Shown here: positions 23,570 to 32,368 of the stretch, one piece after another | Position numbering within the stretch: the stretch's first letter is position 1 | Layout: each line of letters starts with the position of its first letter | NCBI GenBank assembly: GCA_964515215.1 | Contig: CAZESL010000010.1 | Coordinates: forward strand, 1 to 32,368 | DNA from: SIG588 sp964515215 | GTDB lineage: Bacteria; Bacillota; Clostridia; Oscillospirales; Acutalibacteraceae | Direction of reading: 5' to 3' | Length of the DNA: 32,368 nucleotides | Notes under the pieces: model-generated | Told to the model about the DNA's origin: nothing | The model's input: the letters and a program-made list of their open reading frames with translations, nothing else | Databases searched by the model: none | Made by a program: the position numbers and the translations under genes

Positions 23570-23599
23570 TTGACAGCAGAGGTCACGGACTTGTATAAT
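23570..23599 (+). promoter_or_regulatory. Sigma-A promoter of dockerin gene 2
   Basis: TTGACA (23570-23575), an 18-base spacer and TATAAT (23594-23599), 37 bases before the ATG. The same spacer length and GTTGACAG context occur at copy 1. Confidence 0.85.
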
Positions 23600-23636
23600 G
23601 ACAATGGAATTGATTGTACAGAAGGGACGAATGTGA

Positions 23637-26600
23637 ATGAAAAAGAGACTGATCTCCTGGATACTGTGCGTATGCCTGCTGGTATCGTGCTGCGGTATGT
23701 CGGCAGGGGCGGTCGTCACCGCCGCCGAAGAGGCAAATACCTACATTATCCATACTTTTAGCGTGCGTTTTGCCGAAAATATCGTACTCGGTTCTACCGG
23801 TGGCGCGATTGCGACGAAAGGTGAGATGTTTGAAGCCATCGACCTGACAGAGTACGGGTATACGACCGATCCGAGCCGCCTGGCCATTCAGGTGGATACG
23901 TATGCCGAGGGTGATGATCTCTTCTGGAGCTTCATGAGCGCCAAAGCGTTGCAGGGGCAAATGGAACTTACCAGCAGCGGTGGCTGTGATTTTGAGGAGA
24001 ACGGTATCAATCCCGGTAAAGCGTTTGCATTTGAACGCGGCGCGTGGAAGCGTGTCATTATTCCGCTTTCGCTGTTTACCGACCGTAACGGTAACGGCGA
24101 GTTGGATCCGACGAAATTCAACTACTTCCGTGTGTATCTGGAAGATACGTGTGCGCCCGCGTTTGCCGGCGGTACGGGTGTTGTGAAGTTGTATAACTTT
24201 ACGCTTGTGGATACGGCGGCTGAAGCACCTTCGGAGGATGATTTCCCCATTGGCGACGGCTCGTTCGTTCCCGCGCCGCCCGTTTTCAAAAAGATGGACG
24301 TCACTCCCGGCTATAACAAGGGAGAGACAGTGTTTGCAGGCTATAACCTGAACGAATATCTCGAAGAGCATCCCGAAATTTCGGTTTTGAATGCGAAAGG
24401 GGAGGAGGACTACGCTCCCGTAGTCAATTCATTGCTGTCCGGTTTGGCTTCCGTCGGCGGCGGTGCGCTGTTTATCCCTGCGGGCGAATACGCCTTCCGT
24501 CGCGATATCTACGTGCCGGACGGTACGTCCATCATCGGTGAATGGATCAGTCCCGACGAAAACCCCGAAGCACGCGGCACGATCATTAAAGTGTACTGCG
24601 GCAAAGGCGATGTGAACGGTGCGTTTATTTCCATGGGCGCCCACACGATGGTGCAGAATTTGAGCTTTTGGTATCCCGAACAGACGGTGAAGGAGTTTGC
24701 GGCGTATCCGCCCACCATCGATCTGAACCAGTATACGTTTGCAAAGAATATCACACTGTACAATTCGTACTTCGGTATTCGTTCACTGACGACTGCCAAC
24801 TGTCCGAACGCGTGGAACATTTATGGCACGCCGCTGAACATCGGTTTGGATTTTGATATGGTCATCGATATCGCCCGTATCGAAGAGATCCATTTCTCGC
24901 CCGACTACTGGATCGAATCCGAATTGGAAGGGGCACCGACAAGTGCTGCCGACATCAAGGCACTGGAAGAGCAATTGTACAATTACGCAATTGCGATCAC
25001 GTTGCGCCGTATCGACTGGTCGTACGTGACGTATTCCGATATTGAAGGGTACAACACGGCATTGATGTTTGCACAGTCTGTCGACGGAAACTGGCCGAAC
25101 GGTCAGTGTGTCGGTTTGACTTTTACCGACTGCAAGTACGGTCACTTTGCCTACGGCGTTGCCAACACGACCGAATCATTGCTTGATATCACGATGGAAA
25201 ACTGCGAGTACGGCGTGTACATCACGAATACAAGCGAGGGCATGGTGTACGACGGTACGATCCGCTATTTCGATGCAGACATCGAGGCTACCAAATATGC
25301 GGTGTATCAGGATAGCAGTATGCAACAGTTTAACATGATCGCTTCGACTGTTCGCAACGGCCGTGTGTACACCAAGAACGGTAGTAATGTTTTCATTAAC
25401 AACGAATTCCAAAATGCGGCTCCCCATATTGAGTTGGATTACGGTACCGTTGCCGGTGTCGTGATCGGCAACACCGACGTGTACGGCGATCCTATCGTGT
25501 GTGAGAACTACGGACGCTGCACCTACACTTATAAAGAGACCCCGGTCGCGATCGATGATTACAATGCGTTGACTCGCGAAGAAGCGGCGGCACGTGTGGT
25601 CGGCCCGGCAAGCACATATTATCGCATTCCCACCGATCTGGATACGAGCGGCGCGACCGATATGACCGAAAAGATCCAAAACTATCTGACCGAACTCGGT
25701 CAAAACGGTGGCGGTACGCTGTTCCTGCAACCCGGTAAATACCGCGTTGACGGCACGCTTACGGTGCCGACGGGTGTGGAGCTGCGCGGTGCAGCCGACT
25801 ACGCGACCGTACCGAAAGCCGTCAACACCATCCTGCAGGTGTACACTCCTATTGAAGCGGGAAAAGACGAGTATACTTCCGCTGCTACGGTGACACTTTC
25901 AGAAAACAGCGGTCTTCGCGGTGTGATCTTCAATTATCCCGAACAGAACCAGACCTATCACGAGGGCGAAAAAGTACTCGATCCGATCGTATCGGCAGAG
26001 ACCGGTGTGGATACTTACGTACAGTACTACGAGTTTGATTTTCTTCCGTATCCTTACACCATACGCGGTACGGGTGCCGACGTGTATCTCGTGAATGTGA
26101 CCGTGCGTAACGGTTGGAACGGTGTGGACTTTATGACCTACCGTTGCGACAACCACTACATTGATTATTTGGCGGGTCATTTCTACAATCGCGGCATGGT
26201 GGTCGGTAACGGCGCTGTGGGCGGTTATATTCGCAACTACCAGTTCAACTATAACTCCATTATGGTAAATGCGGGTACGTGGTCGGGCTGGGGCGGTATT
26301 CCGAACTCCGAGATCACTACGGCAGATTTCCACCAGCCGATGGTGGCGGTGTTCAAGAACAAAGCGATCACGCTGCAACTCGGTCACGTGGAGGACCAAC
26401 TCGTTTACAATTGCTTTAACTACGGCTGTTACATCGGCGTACATCTGATCGCTGAGGACAGCGGTGCCGCTGACGTGCGTATTTTCGGTCACGGTGTGGA
26501 CGGCGGTACGGTGTCGGTGCAGATCGAAGCGGCGAAACACGTGGAGTTTACCAATCTGCAGTTGACGTCCTTCAATTTGTACGGCGATAACCGCAACACC

Positions 26601-27884
26601 GACCGTTGGGCGGTAGATGAGAGCAAGGTCCCGCTTTACGACATTTGGGTAAAGGATACCTTTGAAGGCGAATTCTCTATTTATAATTTCGCAGAATGGG
26701 CACACAAAACGTATGCAAGTGTGCGTGTGGACAGCGGCACGGTCAACATTCACAATGCGCAGATCAATGACGGTGAAGAGATGCCGTTGTTTGAACTGAA
26801 CGGTGACGGTTCTGCGAACGTCGTCGCCCTGACTACTCAGATGAAATACAACCCCGTGGTTGCTATCGGCGAACTTGCCAACCTGCGTATTATCGGCGGT
26901 TTTTACTACAGCGAGATGCAGAATACGGATAAACTCGGCGCTTTTGAAGGAATGCATCTGTATGCACGCAAGCAGGAAAACGCCGTGCCGAAAAACGTGA
27001 TCTTTACGGAGGATTCCGAGATCGTATTCGCCCAGTCGTTTGACAGCTACGATCTTTCTGAAGATCCCACCTTTGCGGTGAGTGATACGAAGTACGGCAC
27101 CGTGCGTCGCGGTACGATCCGCTCCCGTTTGGTGGAAAGTGAGTATTCGCAGAGTATTATGCTCGGTTACGACAAATATGCGGAAAAAGTGCCGTTTGCC
27201 TTGGAGAGCGGCAAGAAGAACGATCTCTACCGTATCGAGTGGCGCATCATCGTGGATAAAATGCGCGACTCCGAGGATAGCGAGATCTGTATGTACCTCA
27301 CGAACGCCAAGATCAATATGTCGATCCTGTTCACCGTCAAGCGTGACGGTTCGGTATACGATCAAATCGGCAACAAGATCGGCACGATCAAGTTCGGTGA
27401 GTATTATCGCTTCGCAATCGAAGTGGATGCCCGCAACGCAAGCAATAAGACGGCGACCGTGTATCTCTTAAGCGACGGCAGCCGCGTGATAGGAAAGGGC
27501 GATACTACGGCTTTGGCGGATATCTTCCAGGGTGAGAACACCGTGACCGGTTTCCATTTGTCCTCGATTGCTTTCCCGTACGAAGGCACGGCAGGCACCG
27601 AAACGGATCTGTCGCTCGACTACTTCTACGTATGCCGCAGTGAGCAGAGCTCCATCGGCCGCAACATCGATCCCGACAGTGTGATGATCGGTGACGTGGA
27701 CAACAGCGGCAAGGTGGATTCCACCGACGCTCGTTTGGTGCTGCAGTACGCGGTGAAGAAGATCGCTTCACTGCCGGCGCTCGATGCAGCGGACGTAGAC
27801 GGTAACGGTAAGACGGATTCTACCGATGCACGCCTCATACTGCAATACGCCGTGAAGAAGATCACACAATTTCCTGCGGCATAA
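23637..27884 (+). CDS. Secreted dockerin protein with twin pectate-lyase-3-like beta-helices, copy 2
   Basis: A 1,415-residue paralogue of copy 1 with the same modules: signal peptide, N-terminal sandwich-like module (about 35-195), two beta-helix units (caps near 273 and 690), concanavalin-like module and type I dockerin from about 1348. The signal peptide differs from the other two copies: it contains L15-V-S-C18, a possible lipobox, as well as an ordinary signal-peptidase site near V-T-A/A-E-E. In the second half of the beta-helix region it departs from copies 1 and 3; for example, W-A-H-K-T-Y-A-S-V replaces W-A-P-[TS]-P-T-[AS]-G-V. Its last ~670 bp is almost identical to copy 1. The dockerin keeps S-T in both recognition sites. 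Its role is presumably the same general class as copy 1, with shifted binding surface; the substrate is unknown. Confidence 0.9.
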   Translation: MKKRLISWILCVCLLVSCCGMSAGAVVTAAEEANTYIIHTFSVRFAENIVLGSTGGAIATKGEMFEAIDLTEYGYTTDPSRLAIQVDTYAEGDDLFWSFMSAKALQGQMELTSSGGCDFEENGINPGKAFAFERGAWKRVIIPLSLFTDRNGNGELDPTKFNYFRVYLEDTCAPAFAGGTGVVKLYNFTLVDTAAEAPSEDDFPIGDGSFVPAPPVFKKMDVTPGYNKGETVFAGYNLNEYLEEHPEISVLNAKGEEDYAPVVNSLLSGLASVGGGALFIPAGEYAFRRDIYVPDGTSIIGEWISPDENPEARGTIIKVYCGKGDVNGAFISMGAHTMVQNLSFWYPEQTVKEFAAYPPTIDLNQYTFAKNITLYNSYFGIRSLTTANCPNAWNIYGTPLNIGLDFDMVIDIARIEEIHFSPDYWIESELEGAPTSAADIKALEEQLYNYAIAITLRRIDWSYVTYSDIEGYNTALMFAQSVDGNWPNGQCVGLTFTDCKYGHFAYGVANTTESLLDITMENCEYGVYITNTSEGMVYDGTIRYFDADIEATKYAVYQDSSMQQFNMIASTVRNGRVYTKNGSNVFINNEFQNAAPHIELDYGTVAGVVIGNTDVYGDPIVCENYGRCTYTYKETPVAIDDYNALTREEAAARVVGPASTYYRIPTDLDTSGATDMTEKIQNYLTELGQNGGGTLFLQPGKYRVDGTLTVPTGVELRGAADYATVPKAVNTILQVYTPIEAGKDEYTSAATVTLSENSGLRGVIFNYPEQNQTYHEGEKVLDPIVSAETGVDTYVQYYEFDFLPYPYTIRGTGADVYLVNVTVRNGWNGVDFMTYRCDNHYIDYLAGHFYNRGMVVGNGAVGGYIRNYQFNYNSIMVNAGTWSGWGGIPNSEITTADFHQPMVAVFKNKAITLQLGHVEDQLVYNCFNYGCYIGVHLIAEDSGAADVRIFGHGVDGGTVSVQIEAAKHVEFTNLQLTSFNLYGDNRNTDRWAVDESKVPLYDIWVKDTFEGEFSIYNFAEWAHKTYASVRVDSGTVNIHNAQINDGEEMPLFELNGDGSANVVALTTQMKYNPVVAIGELANLRIIGGFYYSEMQNTDKLGAFEGMHLYARKQENAVPKNVIFTEDSEIVFAQSFDSYDLSEDPTFAVSDTKYGTVRRGTIRSRLVESEYSQSIMLGYDKYAEKVPFALESGKKNDLYRIEWRIIVDKMRDSEDSEICMYLTNAKINMSILFTVKRDGSVYDQIGNKIGTIKFGEYYRFAIEVDARNASNKTATVYLLSDGSRVIGKGDTTALADIFQGENTVTGFHLSSIAFPYEGTAGTETDLSLDYFYVCRSEQSSIGRNIDPDSVMIGDVDNSGKVDSTDARLVLQYAVKKIASLPALDAADVDGNGKTDSTDARLILQYAVKKITQFPAA
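27203..27884 (+). repeat. 3' block of dockerin gene 2, nearly identical to gene 1
   Basis: Partner of 22781-23452. Copy 3 has clearly different sequence over the same region. Confidence 0.85.
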
Positions 27885-27899
27885 TTCAGCGCAAACATT

Positions 27900-27934
27900 A
27901 CAGACCCCGACAGAGAACGTCGGGGTCTGTTTTT
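27900..27934 (+). terminator. Intrinsic terminator of dockerin gene 2
   Basis: A perfect 12-bp stem (27900-27911 with 27919-27930, 7-base loop) followed by TTTT. It lies 16 bases after the stop. Confidence 0.9.
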
Positions 27935-28007
27935 CGTTGCGTTCGGTCAGACTATGCAAAAAATTGCGAAAAGTATAAAAAACTTGCTGTTGTTTTTACA
28001 TAACGGT

Positions 28008-28036
28008 TGACATCGGGTGGTGATACAATGTATAAT
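28008..28036 (+). promoter_or_regulatory. Sigma-A promoter of dockerin gene 3
   Basis: TTGACA (28008-28013), a 17-base spacer and TATAAT (28031-28036), 32 bases before the ATG. Confidence 0.85.
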
Positions 28037-28068
28037 TGTTTTATCCTATAAGAAGTGAGGACGTGTAT

Positions 28069-31000
28069 ATGAAAAAACGACTGTTGGCATTGCTGCTTTC
28101 CGTCTGTCTGCTGGTTCCGTTTATGGGGCTGTCGACAGGGGACGTGTTTGCGGCAGACGAGGAGAGACCGTTCATCATCAAGGAACTGTCTCCGTACGTC
28201 TCTACCACCATCGATCTCACCAGTAGCGGCGTTTTGTTTACATCGCCGTCTGCGAGCTTTGATGCAATGGATCTCTCAGGAGCCGGCGAATACGCCTTTG
28301 ATGAAGTGGGTATCATGTTCGATACCTATCTTGCAGGTTCCGAAAAGTTTATGGAGTACATGTATAAAGGCCGTTTCAGCGGTCAGTTCGAGATCACCTC
28401 GAGCGGTACATGTGACGAGCAGGAATGGCGCGTGAACCCCGGTTCGGTCGTCAAATTTGAAAAAGACGGTTGGCGGCGTGTGGTCGTGCCGCTTTCGGTG
28501 TTCACCGGAACGTCGAGTACCATGGACAACTTCGATAAGTCGAAATTCAACTATATCCGTATGTACTTCCAAGGCGGCGGTATCTCCGGAGAAAGCGGTA
28601 CGATCAAGATCATCAACTGGGCTTTGGTCGACCTGACTCATCCGGCGGCGGAAGATCCCGCGTCCCTCGAAGACCGTCCGCTCGGTGACGGTACGTTCGA
28701 AGCCGATCCGCCCGTTTTCCGTCAGGTGGAGATCTCGGAAGGCTTTGACGACAGTGTGGCAACCTTTGCGGGTTACGATCTGCGGGAATATATCACCTCC
28801 CATCCGGACGTTAAGCTGACCGATAACGAGGGGAATCCCGACTACACGGCGGTGATCAACTCTTTGTTGGAAGGTTTGCAGGCGGCAGGCGGCGGTTCTC
28901 TGTTCATCCCTGCCGGTCGTTGGCCTTGCCGCGGTAACATTTTGGTGCCCGCGGGTACGTCGATCCTCGGCGAATGGGCGAATCCCGATGAAAATCCCGA
29001 AGTGCGCGGTACGGTGCTGGAAGTGTATGCCGGTGCCGGCTCGGCGGACGGTACGCCGTTCATCCGTATGATGCAGCACACGCAGGTGAAGAACCTGGCG
29101 TTCTGGTATCCTGAACAGACGGTGGAGACCTTTACGCAGTATCCGCCCACGATCTCGACGTATCAGTACACCTTCGTGCAGAACGTGACGCTGGTCAACT
29201 CTTGGTTCGGTATTCAGAATAATCTGGGCGCGAACTGCCCGAACGCGTGGAATGTGTACGGCACACCGCTCAATATCGGTTTGGACTTTGATATGGTTGT
29301 CGATATTGCGCGTGTGGAAGAGTTGCACTTTGCCGCAAAGTACTGGATGTATTCGGGTCTGCCCGGTGCACCGACTTCCGCAGCTGATGTGCAGGCGCTG
29401 GAGGATCAGCTGTACAACTACGCGATCGGTATTACCCTGCGCCGTATCGACTGGTCGTACGTGACCTATTCCGATATCGTGGGCTACAACATCGGTCTTT
29501 TGTTCGATCTCTCTACCAACGGCAACAACTACCCGAACGGTCAGTGCGTGGGGTTGAACTTTACCGATTGTAAGTACGGTCACTTCTCCTACGGTGCGTC
29601 GAGCTCGTGCGAATCACTCCTTGATATCACCATGAAGAACTGCGAATACGGTATCTATTCGACGGGTACCGTCAGCGGTGTTATTCAGTATTACAACGCC
29701 AGCATTCAGGCGTCAAAATACGCGATCTATCAGGAAAGCTCGGGTGTGAAGCTGAGCTTGATGGCGTCCACCGTGCGCGGCGGTCGTATCTATACCAAGA
29801 GCGGCAACAACATCTTCATTAACAACAAGATCCAGACGTCGGCACCGCAGGTGGAGCTGGATTACGGCACGGTGGCGGCGATCCTTCTCGGTAACGTGGA
29901 CGCTTACGGTGATGAGATCGAGTACGCAAACCCCGGTCGTTGCACCTTGAGCTACGATAAAGCAAAGGTGGATCTGCAGCCCTATACCAAGATGACCCGT
30001 GAAGAAGCACAGGGCTACATCAAGGCTCCTGCAAGCAGTAACGTGATCATTCCCACCGATCTGGATAACAAAAACCAGGAAGACATGACCGAAAAGATCC
30101 AGACCTATTTGACCGAACTCGGTCAAAACGGCGGCGGTATCCTCTTCCTGAAACCCGGTAAGTATCGCATCGACGGTACCTTCACCATTCCCACGGGTGT
30201 GGAATTGCGCGGTTCGGCGGACTACGCCTCCGTCCCGAAGGCAGTCAACACGATGCTGTATATCCGCACTCCCATCGAAGAAGGCAAGAATGAATATACC
30301 TCTACTGCGACCATCACGATGGAAGAAAACAGCGGTATCCGCGGTATCATTATGAACTACCCCGAGCAGAACAAGAATTTCCGTAAAACCGAGACGGTCA
30401 TCGATCCCGTGAAATCCAAGGAAGCAACGAATGAGGCACAGGAAGCGGAAAATCTCGCGGCGGCAGCAGCGGGGCGTGAACCTGTTGAGGTTGCTCCCGT
30501 TAACGTGACGGTGGATTACTATGAATTTGACTTCGTGCCCTATCCCTACACCATTCGCGGTACGGGTTCGGATATCTACGTGGTGAATGTCTCCATCCGT
30601 AACGGTTGGAACGGTATCGACTTTATGACCAACCGTTGCGATAATCACTACATCGACTACTTGGCGGGTCACTTCTTCAACCGCGGTATCGTTGTGGGCG
30701 GCGGTTCGGAAAACGGTTACATTCGTAACTACCAGTTTAACTACAACTCCATCTATCAGGCGGCGGCGGATATTTGGTCGGGCTTCGGCGGCGAACCGGC
30801 GGAATCCGGTGTGGCTGAGTATTTCCACCAGCCGATGCAGGCACAGTTTAACAACAACTCCATCATCCTGCAGCTCGGTCACGTGGAAGATCAGCTCGTG
30901 TACAACTGCTTTAACTACGGCTCCTATATCGGTGCGCACTTGATTGCCGAAGAAACGGGTGCTCCCGACGTGCGTATCTTCGGTCACGGCGTGGACTACG

Positions 31001-32368
31001 GTACCGTCTCGCTGAAGATCGAAGCGGCAGAACGTGCGGAATTTACCAACCTGCAGTTGACCTCCTTCAACCAGTGCGGTTCGGACGGAAATACCAAGCG
31101 TTACGCGGTGGACCAGAGCAAGATCCCGCTGTACGATATTTGGCTGACCGATACGTTTGAGGGCGAAGTTACTGTCACCAACTTTACCGAATGGGCACCG
31201 TCGCCCACGTCGGGTGTGCGTGTGGACAGCGGTCGCTTGAATATGTACAACGCGCAGTTCAGCCATACGGTGAGCCACCTGTTCGAATTGAACGGTGACG
31301 GTGAACTCAACATCGTCGGCTTCAGCTCCACCCGTGGCGACAATCCGAAGATCGTGGACGACGATCCGGAGAATCTGTATATCACGGCAGGCTTCTATCA
31401 GAGTGAGTTGCAGAATCTGGAAGGCATCGGCGCGTTTGACCATGTGTATCAGCGCGAGACCCGCTATTCCGTGCCGAAGAACGTGTTGTTCACCGATGAC
31501 TCCGAGATCGTGTTGGTCGAGTCCTTCGATGACTACGACCTTACCGAAACTTCGACTTATACGGTAGATAATATGCGGTACGGTACGATGCGCCGCGGTA
31601 TGATCCGTTCGCGTTTGACCGCAGGTCAGTTTGTACAGGGCATCAAGACAGGCCAGAACAAGAATGCGGAAATGCCCTTCGAGCTTGAAAGCGGCAAGAA
31701 AAACGATCTCTACCGCTTGGAATGGCGCGTCATTGTTGATGAAATGCGTGCTACCGAGGACAGCGAGATCTATCTCTTCCTTTCCAACGCCGATGTGAAG
31801 ACACAAAATATTCTGACCATCAAAGCAGACGGTACGATGTACGATCAGAACAACGGCAAGGTCGGTACGATCGAATTCGGTGAATACTATCGCATTGCCG
31901 TTGAGGTAGACGCACGTAACGCTTCTAATAAGACGGCTACCGTTTATCTCTTGAACGACGACAGCCGTGTGATCGGCCGTGGCGCCACCGTAGCGATGGA
32001 TTCCGCCTTCCAAGGGGCAAACAACACCGTGACCGGTTTCTGGTTGGCTGCGATGACCACTTGCTTCGATGAAGCCCCCGAAACCGAAACGGATATGTCG
32101 CTCGATTATTTCTACATTATTCGCAGTGAAGCGAGCACCATCGGCCGTAACGTCGATCCCGACAGCGTGATGATCGGCGATGCGGACGGCAACGGCAAGA
32201 TCGATTCTACCGATGCCCGCCTGGTGCTGCAGTATGCGGTGAAGAAGATCTCTTCGCTCACCGCGCTTGACGCGGCGGACGTGGACGGCAACGGCAAGGT
32301 GGATTCCACCGATGCACGCCTTATATTACAGTACGCTGTTCGGAAGATCACCAACTTCCCTGCTGCCG
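28069..32368 (+). CDS. Secreted dockerin protein with twin pectate-lyase-3-like beta-helices, copy 3 (runs off window end)
   Basis: 1,433 codons are visible with no stop; the end aligns with the last residues of copy 2, so only a few codons should be missing. The signal peptide is about 1-28 (likely cut after V-F-A). The N-terminal module spans about 35-200, beta-helix caps lie near 272 and 687, then come the concanavalin-like module and a dockerin from about 1365 with S-T in both recognition positions. An extra ~23-residue Ala/Glu-rich stretch (about 781-815) lies in the second beta-helix unit and is absent from copies 1 and 2. The concanavalin-like part differs from the other copies (G-R-G-A-T-V replaces G-K-G-D-T-T). 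The ATG has AAGTGAGGA upstream. A related function is assumed and the substrate is unknown. Confidence 0.9.
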   Translation, partial: MKKRLLALLLSVCLLVPFMGLSTGDVFAADEERPFIIKELSPYVSTTIDLTSSGVLFTSPSASFDAMDLSGAGEYAFDEVGIMFDTYLAGSEKFMEYMYKGRFSGQFEITSSGTCDEQEWRVNPGSVVKFEKDGWRRVVVPLSVFTGTSSTMDNFDKSKFNYIRMYFQGGGISGESGTIKIINWALVDLTHPAAEDPASLEDRPLGDGTFEADPPVFRQVEISEGFDDSVATFAGYDLREYITSHPDVKLTDNEGNPDYTAVINSLLEGLQAAGGGSLFIPAGRWPCRGNILVPAGTSILGEWANPDENPEVRGTVLEVYAGAGSADGTPFIRMMQHTQVKNLAFWYPEQTVETFTQYPPTISTYQYTFVQNVTLVNSWFGIQNNLGANCPNAWNVYGTPLNIGLDFDMVVDIARVEELHFAAKYWMYSGLPGAPTSAADVQALEDQLYNYAIGITLRRIDWSYVTYSDIVGYNIGLLFDLSTNGNNYPNGQCVGLNFTDCKYGHFSYGASSSCESLLDITMKNCEYGIYSTGTVSGVIQYYNASIQASKYAIYQESSGVKLSLMASTVRGGRIYTKSGNNIFINNKIQTSAPQVELDYGTVAAILLGNVDAYGDEIEYANPGRCTLSYDKAKVDLQPYTKMTREEAQGYIKAPASSNVIIPTDLDNKNQEDMTEKIQTYLTELGQNGGGILFLKPGKYRIDGTFTIPTGVELRGSADYASVPKAVNTMLYIRTPIEEGKNEYTSTATITMEENSGIRGIIMNYPEQNKNFRKTETVIDPVKSKEATNEAQEAENLAAAAAGREPVEVAPVNVTVDYYEFDFVPYPYTIRGTGSDIYVVNVSIRNGWNGIDFMTNRCDNHYIDYLAGHFFNRGIVVGGGSENGYIRNYQFNYNSIYQAAADIWSGFGGEPAESGVAEYFHQPMQAQFNNNSIILQLGHVEDQLVYNCFNYGSYIGAHLIAEETGAPDVRIFGHGVDYGTVSLKIEAAERAEFTNLQLTSFNQCGSDGNTKRYAVDQSKIPLYDIWLTDTFEGEVTVTNFTEWAPSPTSGVRVDSGRLNMYNAQFSHTVSHLFELNGDGELNIVGFSSTRGDNPKIVDDDPENLYITAGFYQSELQNLEGIGAFDHVYQRETRYSVPKNVLFTDDSEIVLVESFDDYDLTETSTYTVDNMRYGTMRRGMIRSRLTAGQFVQGIKTGQNKNAEMPFELESGKKNDLYRLEWRVIVDEMRATEDSEIYLFLSNADVKTQNILTIKADGTMYDQNNGKVGTIEFGEYYRIAVEVDARNASNKTATVYLLNDDSRVIGRGATVAMDSAFQGANNTVTGFWLAAMTTCFDEAPETETDMSLDYFYIIRSEASTIGRNVDPDSVMIGDADGNGKIDSTDARLVLQYAVKKISSLTALDAADVDGNGKVDSTDARLILQYAVRKITNFPAA

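Noticed and set aside
32160..32368. Missing stop of dockerin gene 3 as a frameshift or fusion
   Set aside because: The end aligns with the last residues of copy 2 and the window simply stops there.

Overview
The window looks like the chromosome of a Gram-positive, dockerin-using member of the Clostridia, probably Oscillospiraceae/Ruminococcaceae-like. This rests on consensus sigma-A promoters, strong Shine-Dalgarno sites, ylxM-ffh, HPr, scpAB, a YtfJ/GerW-type protein, a DUF6062 protein and dockerin-tagged secreted proteins. The taxon is an inference. There is no rRNA or tRNA gene, no CRISPR array, no recognisable insertion sequence and no att site. No gene-free stretch exceeds about 220 bases.

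Layout. (1) 1-4685, minus strand: glycogen/maltodextrin phosphorylase (cut by the window start) and malQ as a tight pair, and upstream of them a membrane-anchored S11 D,D-carboxypeptidase that ends in its own hairpin. (2) 4777-6794, plus: a small operon of a PadR regulator, a four-TM PadR-associated protein and a prohibitin-like SPFH protein with a lipobox. (3) 6810-7552: a DUF6062 protein with two CxxC/CxxH pairs. (4) 7603-11299: a translation and protein-targeting operon, ylxM-ffh-rpsP-khpA-rimM-trmD. It has a consensus promoter overlapped by a 13-bp dyad and an internal terminator-like hairpin before rimM. (5) 11406-13549: HPr, then convergent on the minus strand a MATE transporter and rpmB (L28). 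(6) 13631-19098: an M50 protease, scpA, scpB, a DUF2953 protein, a YtfJ protein, a DacF/DacB-like carboxypeptidase, rluB and a small GNAT-like protein. This matches the conserved Firmicutes segregation/envelope/spore neighbourhood. (7) 19169-32368: three head-to-tail paralogous giant genes of about 1,400 codons. The third runs off the window end within a few codons of its expected stop.

The three large genes are the accessory part of the window. Each encodes a signal peptide, an N-terminal beta-sandwich-like module, two pectate-lyase-3-like beta-helix units, a concanavalin-like module and a C-terminal type I dockerin with two Ca-binding repeats. Each has its own sigma-A promoter, and hairpins follow the first two. 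Copy 1 is a mosaic. Its middle resembles copy 3, while its last ~670 bp is almost identical in DNA to copy 2, including a 73-bp exact match, which suggests gene conversion within the array. They are probably secreted plant- or mucin-polysaccharide-acting or -binding proteins docked onto a cohesin-bearing scaffold. No cohesin is encoded here and the substrate is unknown.

The rest is mostly housekeeping. Its points of interest are small: regulatory dyads, a changed carboxypeptidase motif, a lipobox on an SPFH protein, HPr in place of rplS after trmD, and phased A-tracts at the rpmB promoter.
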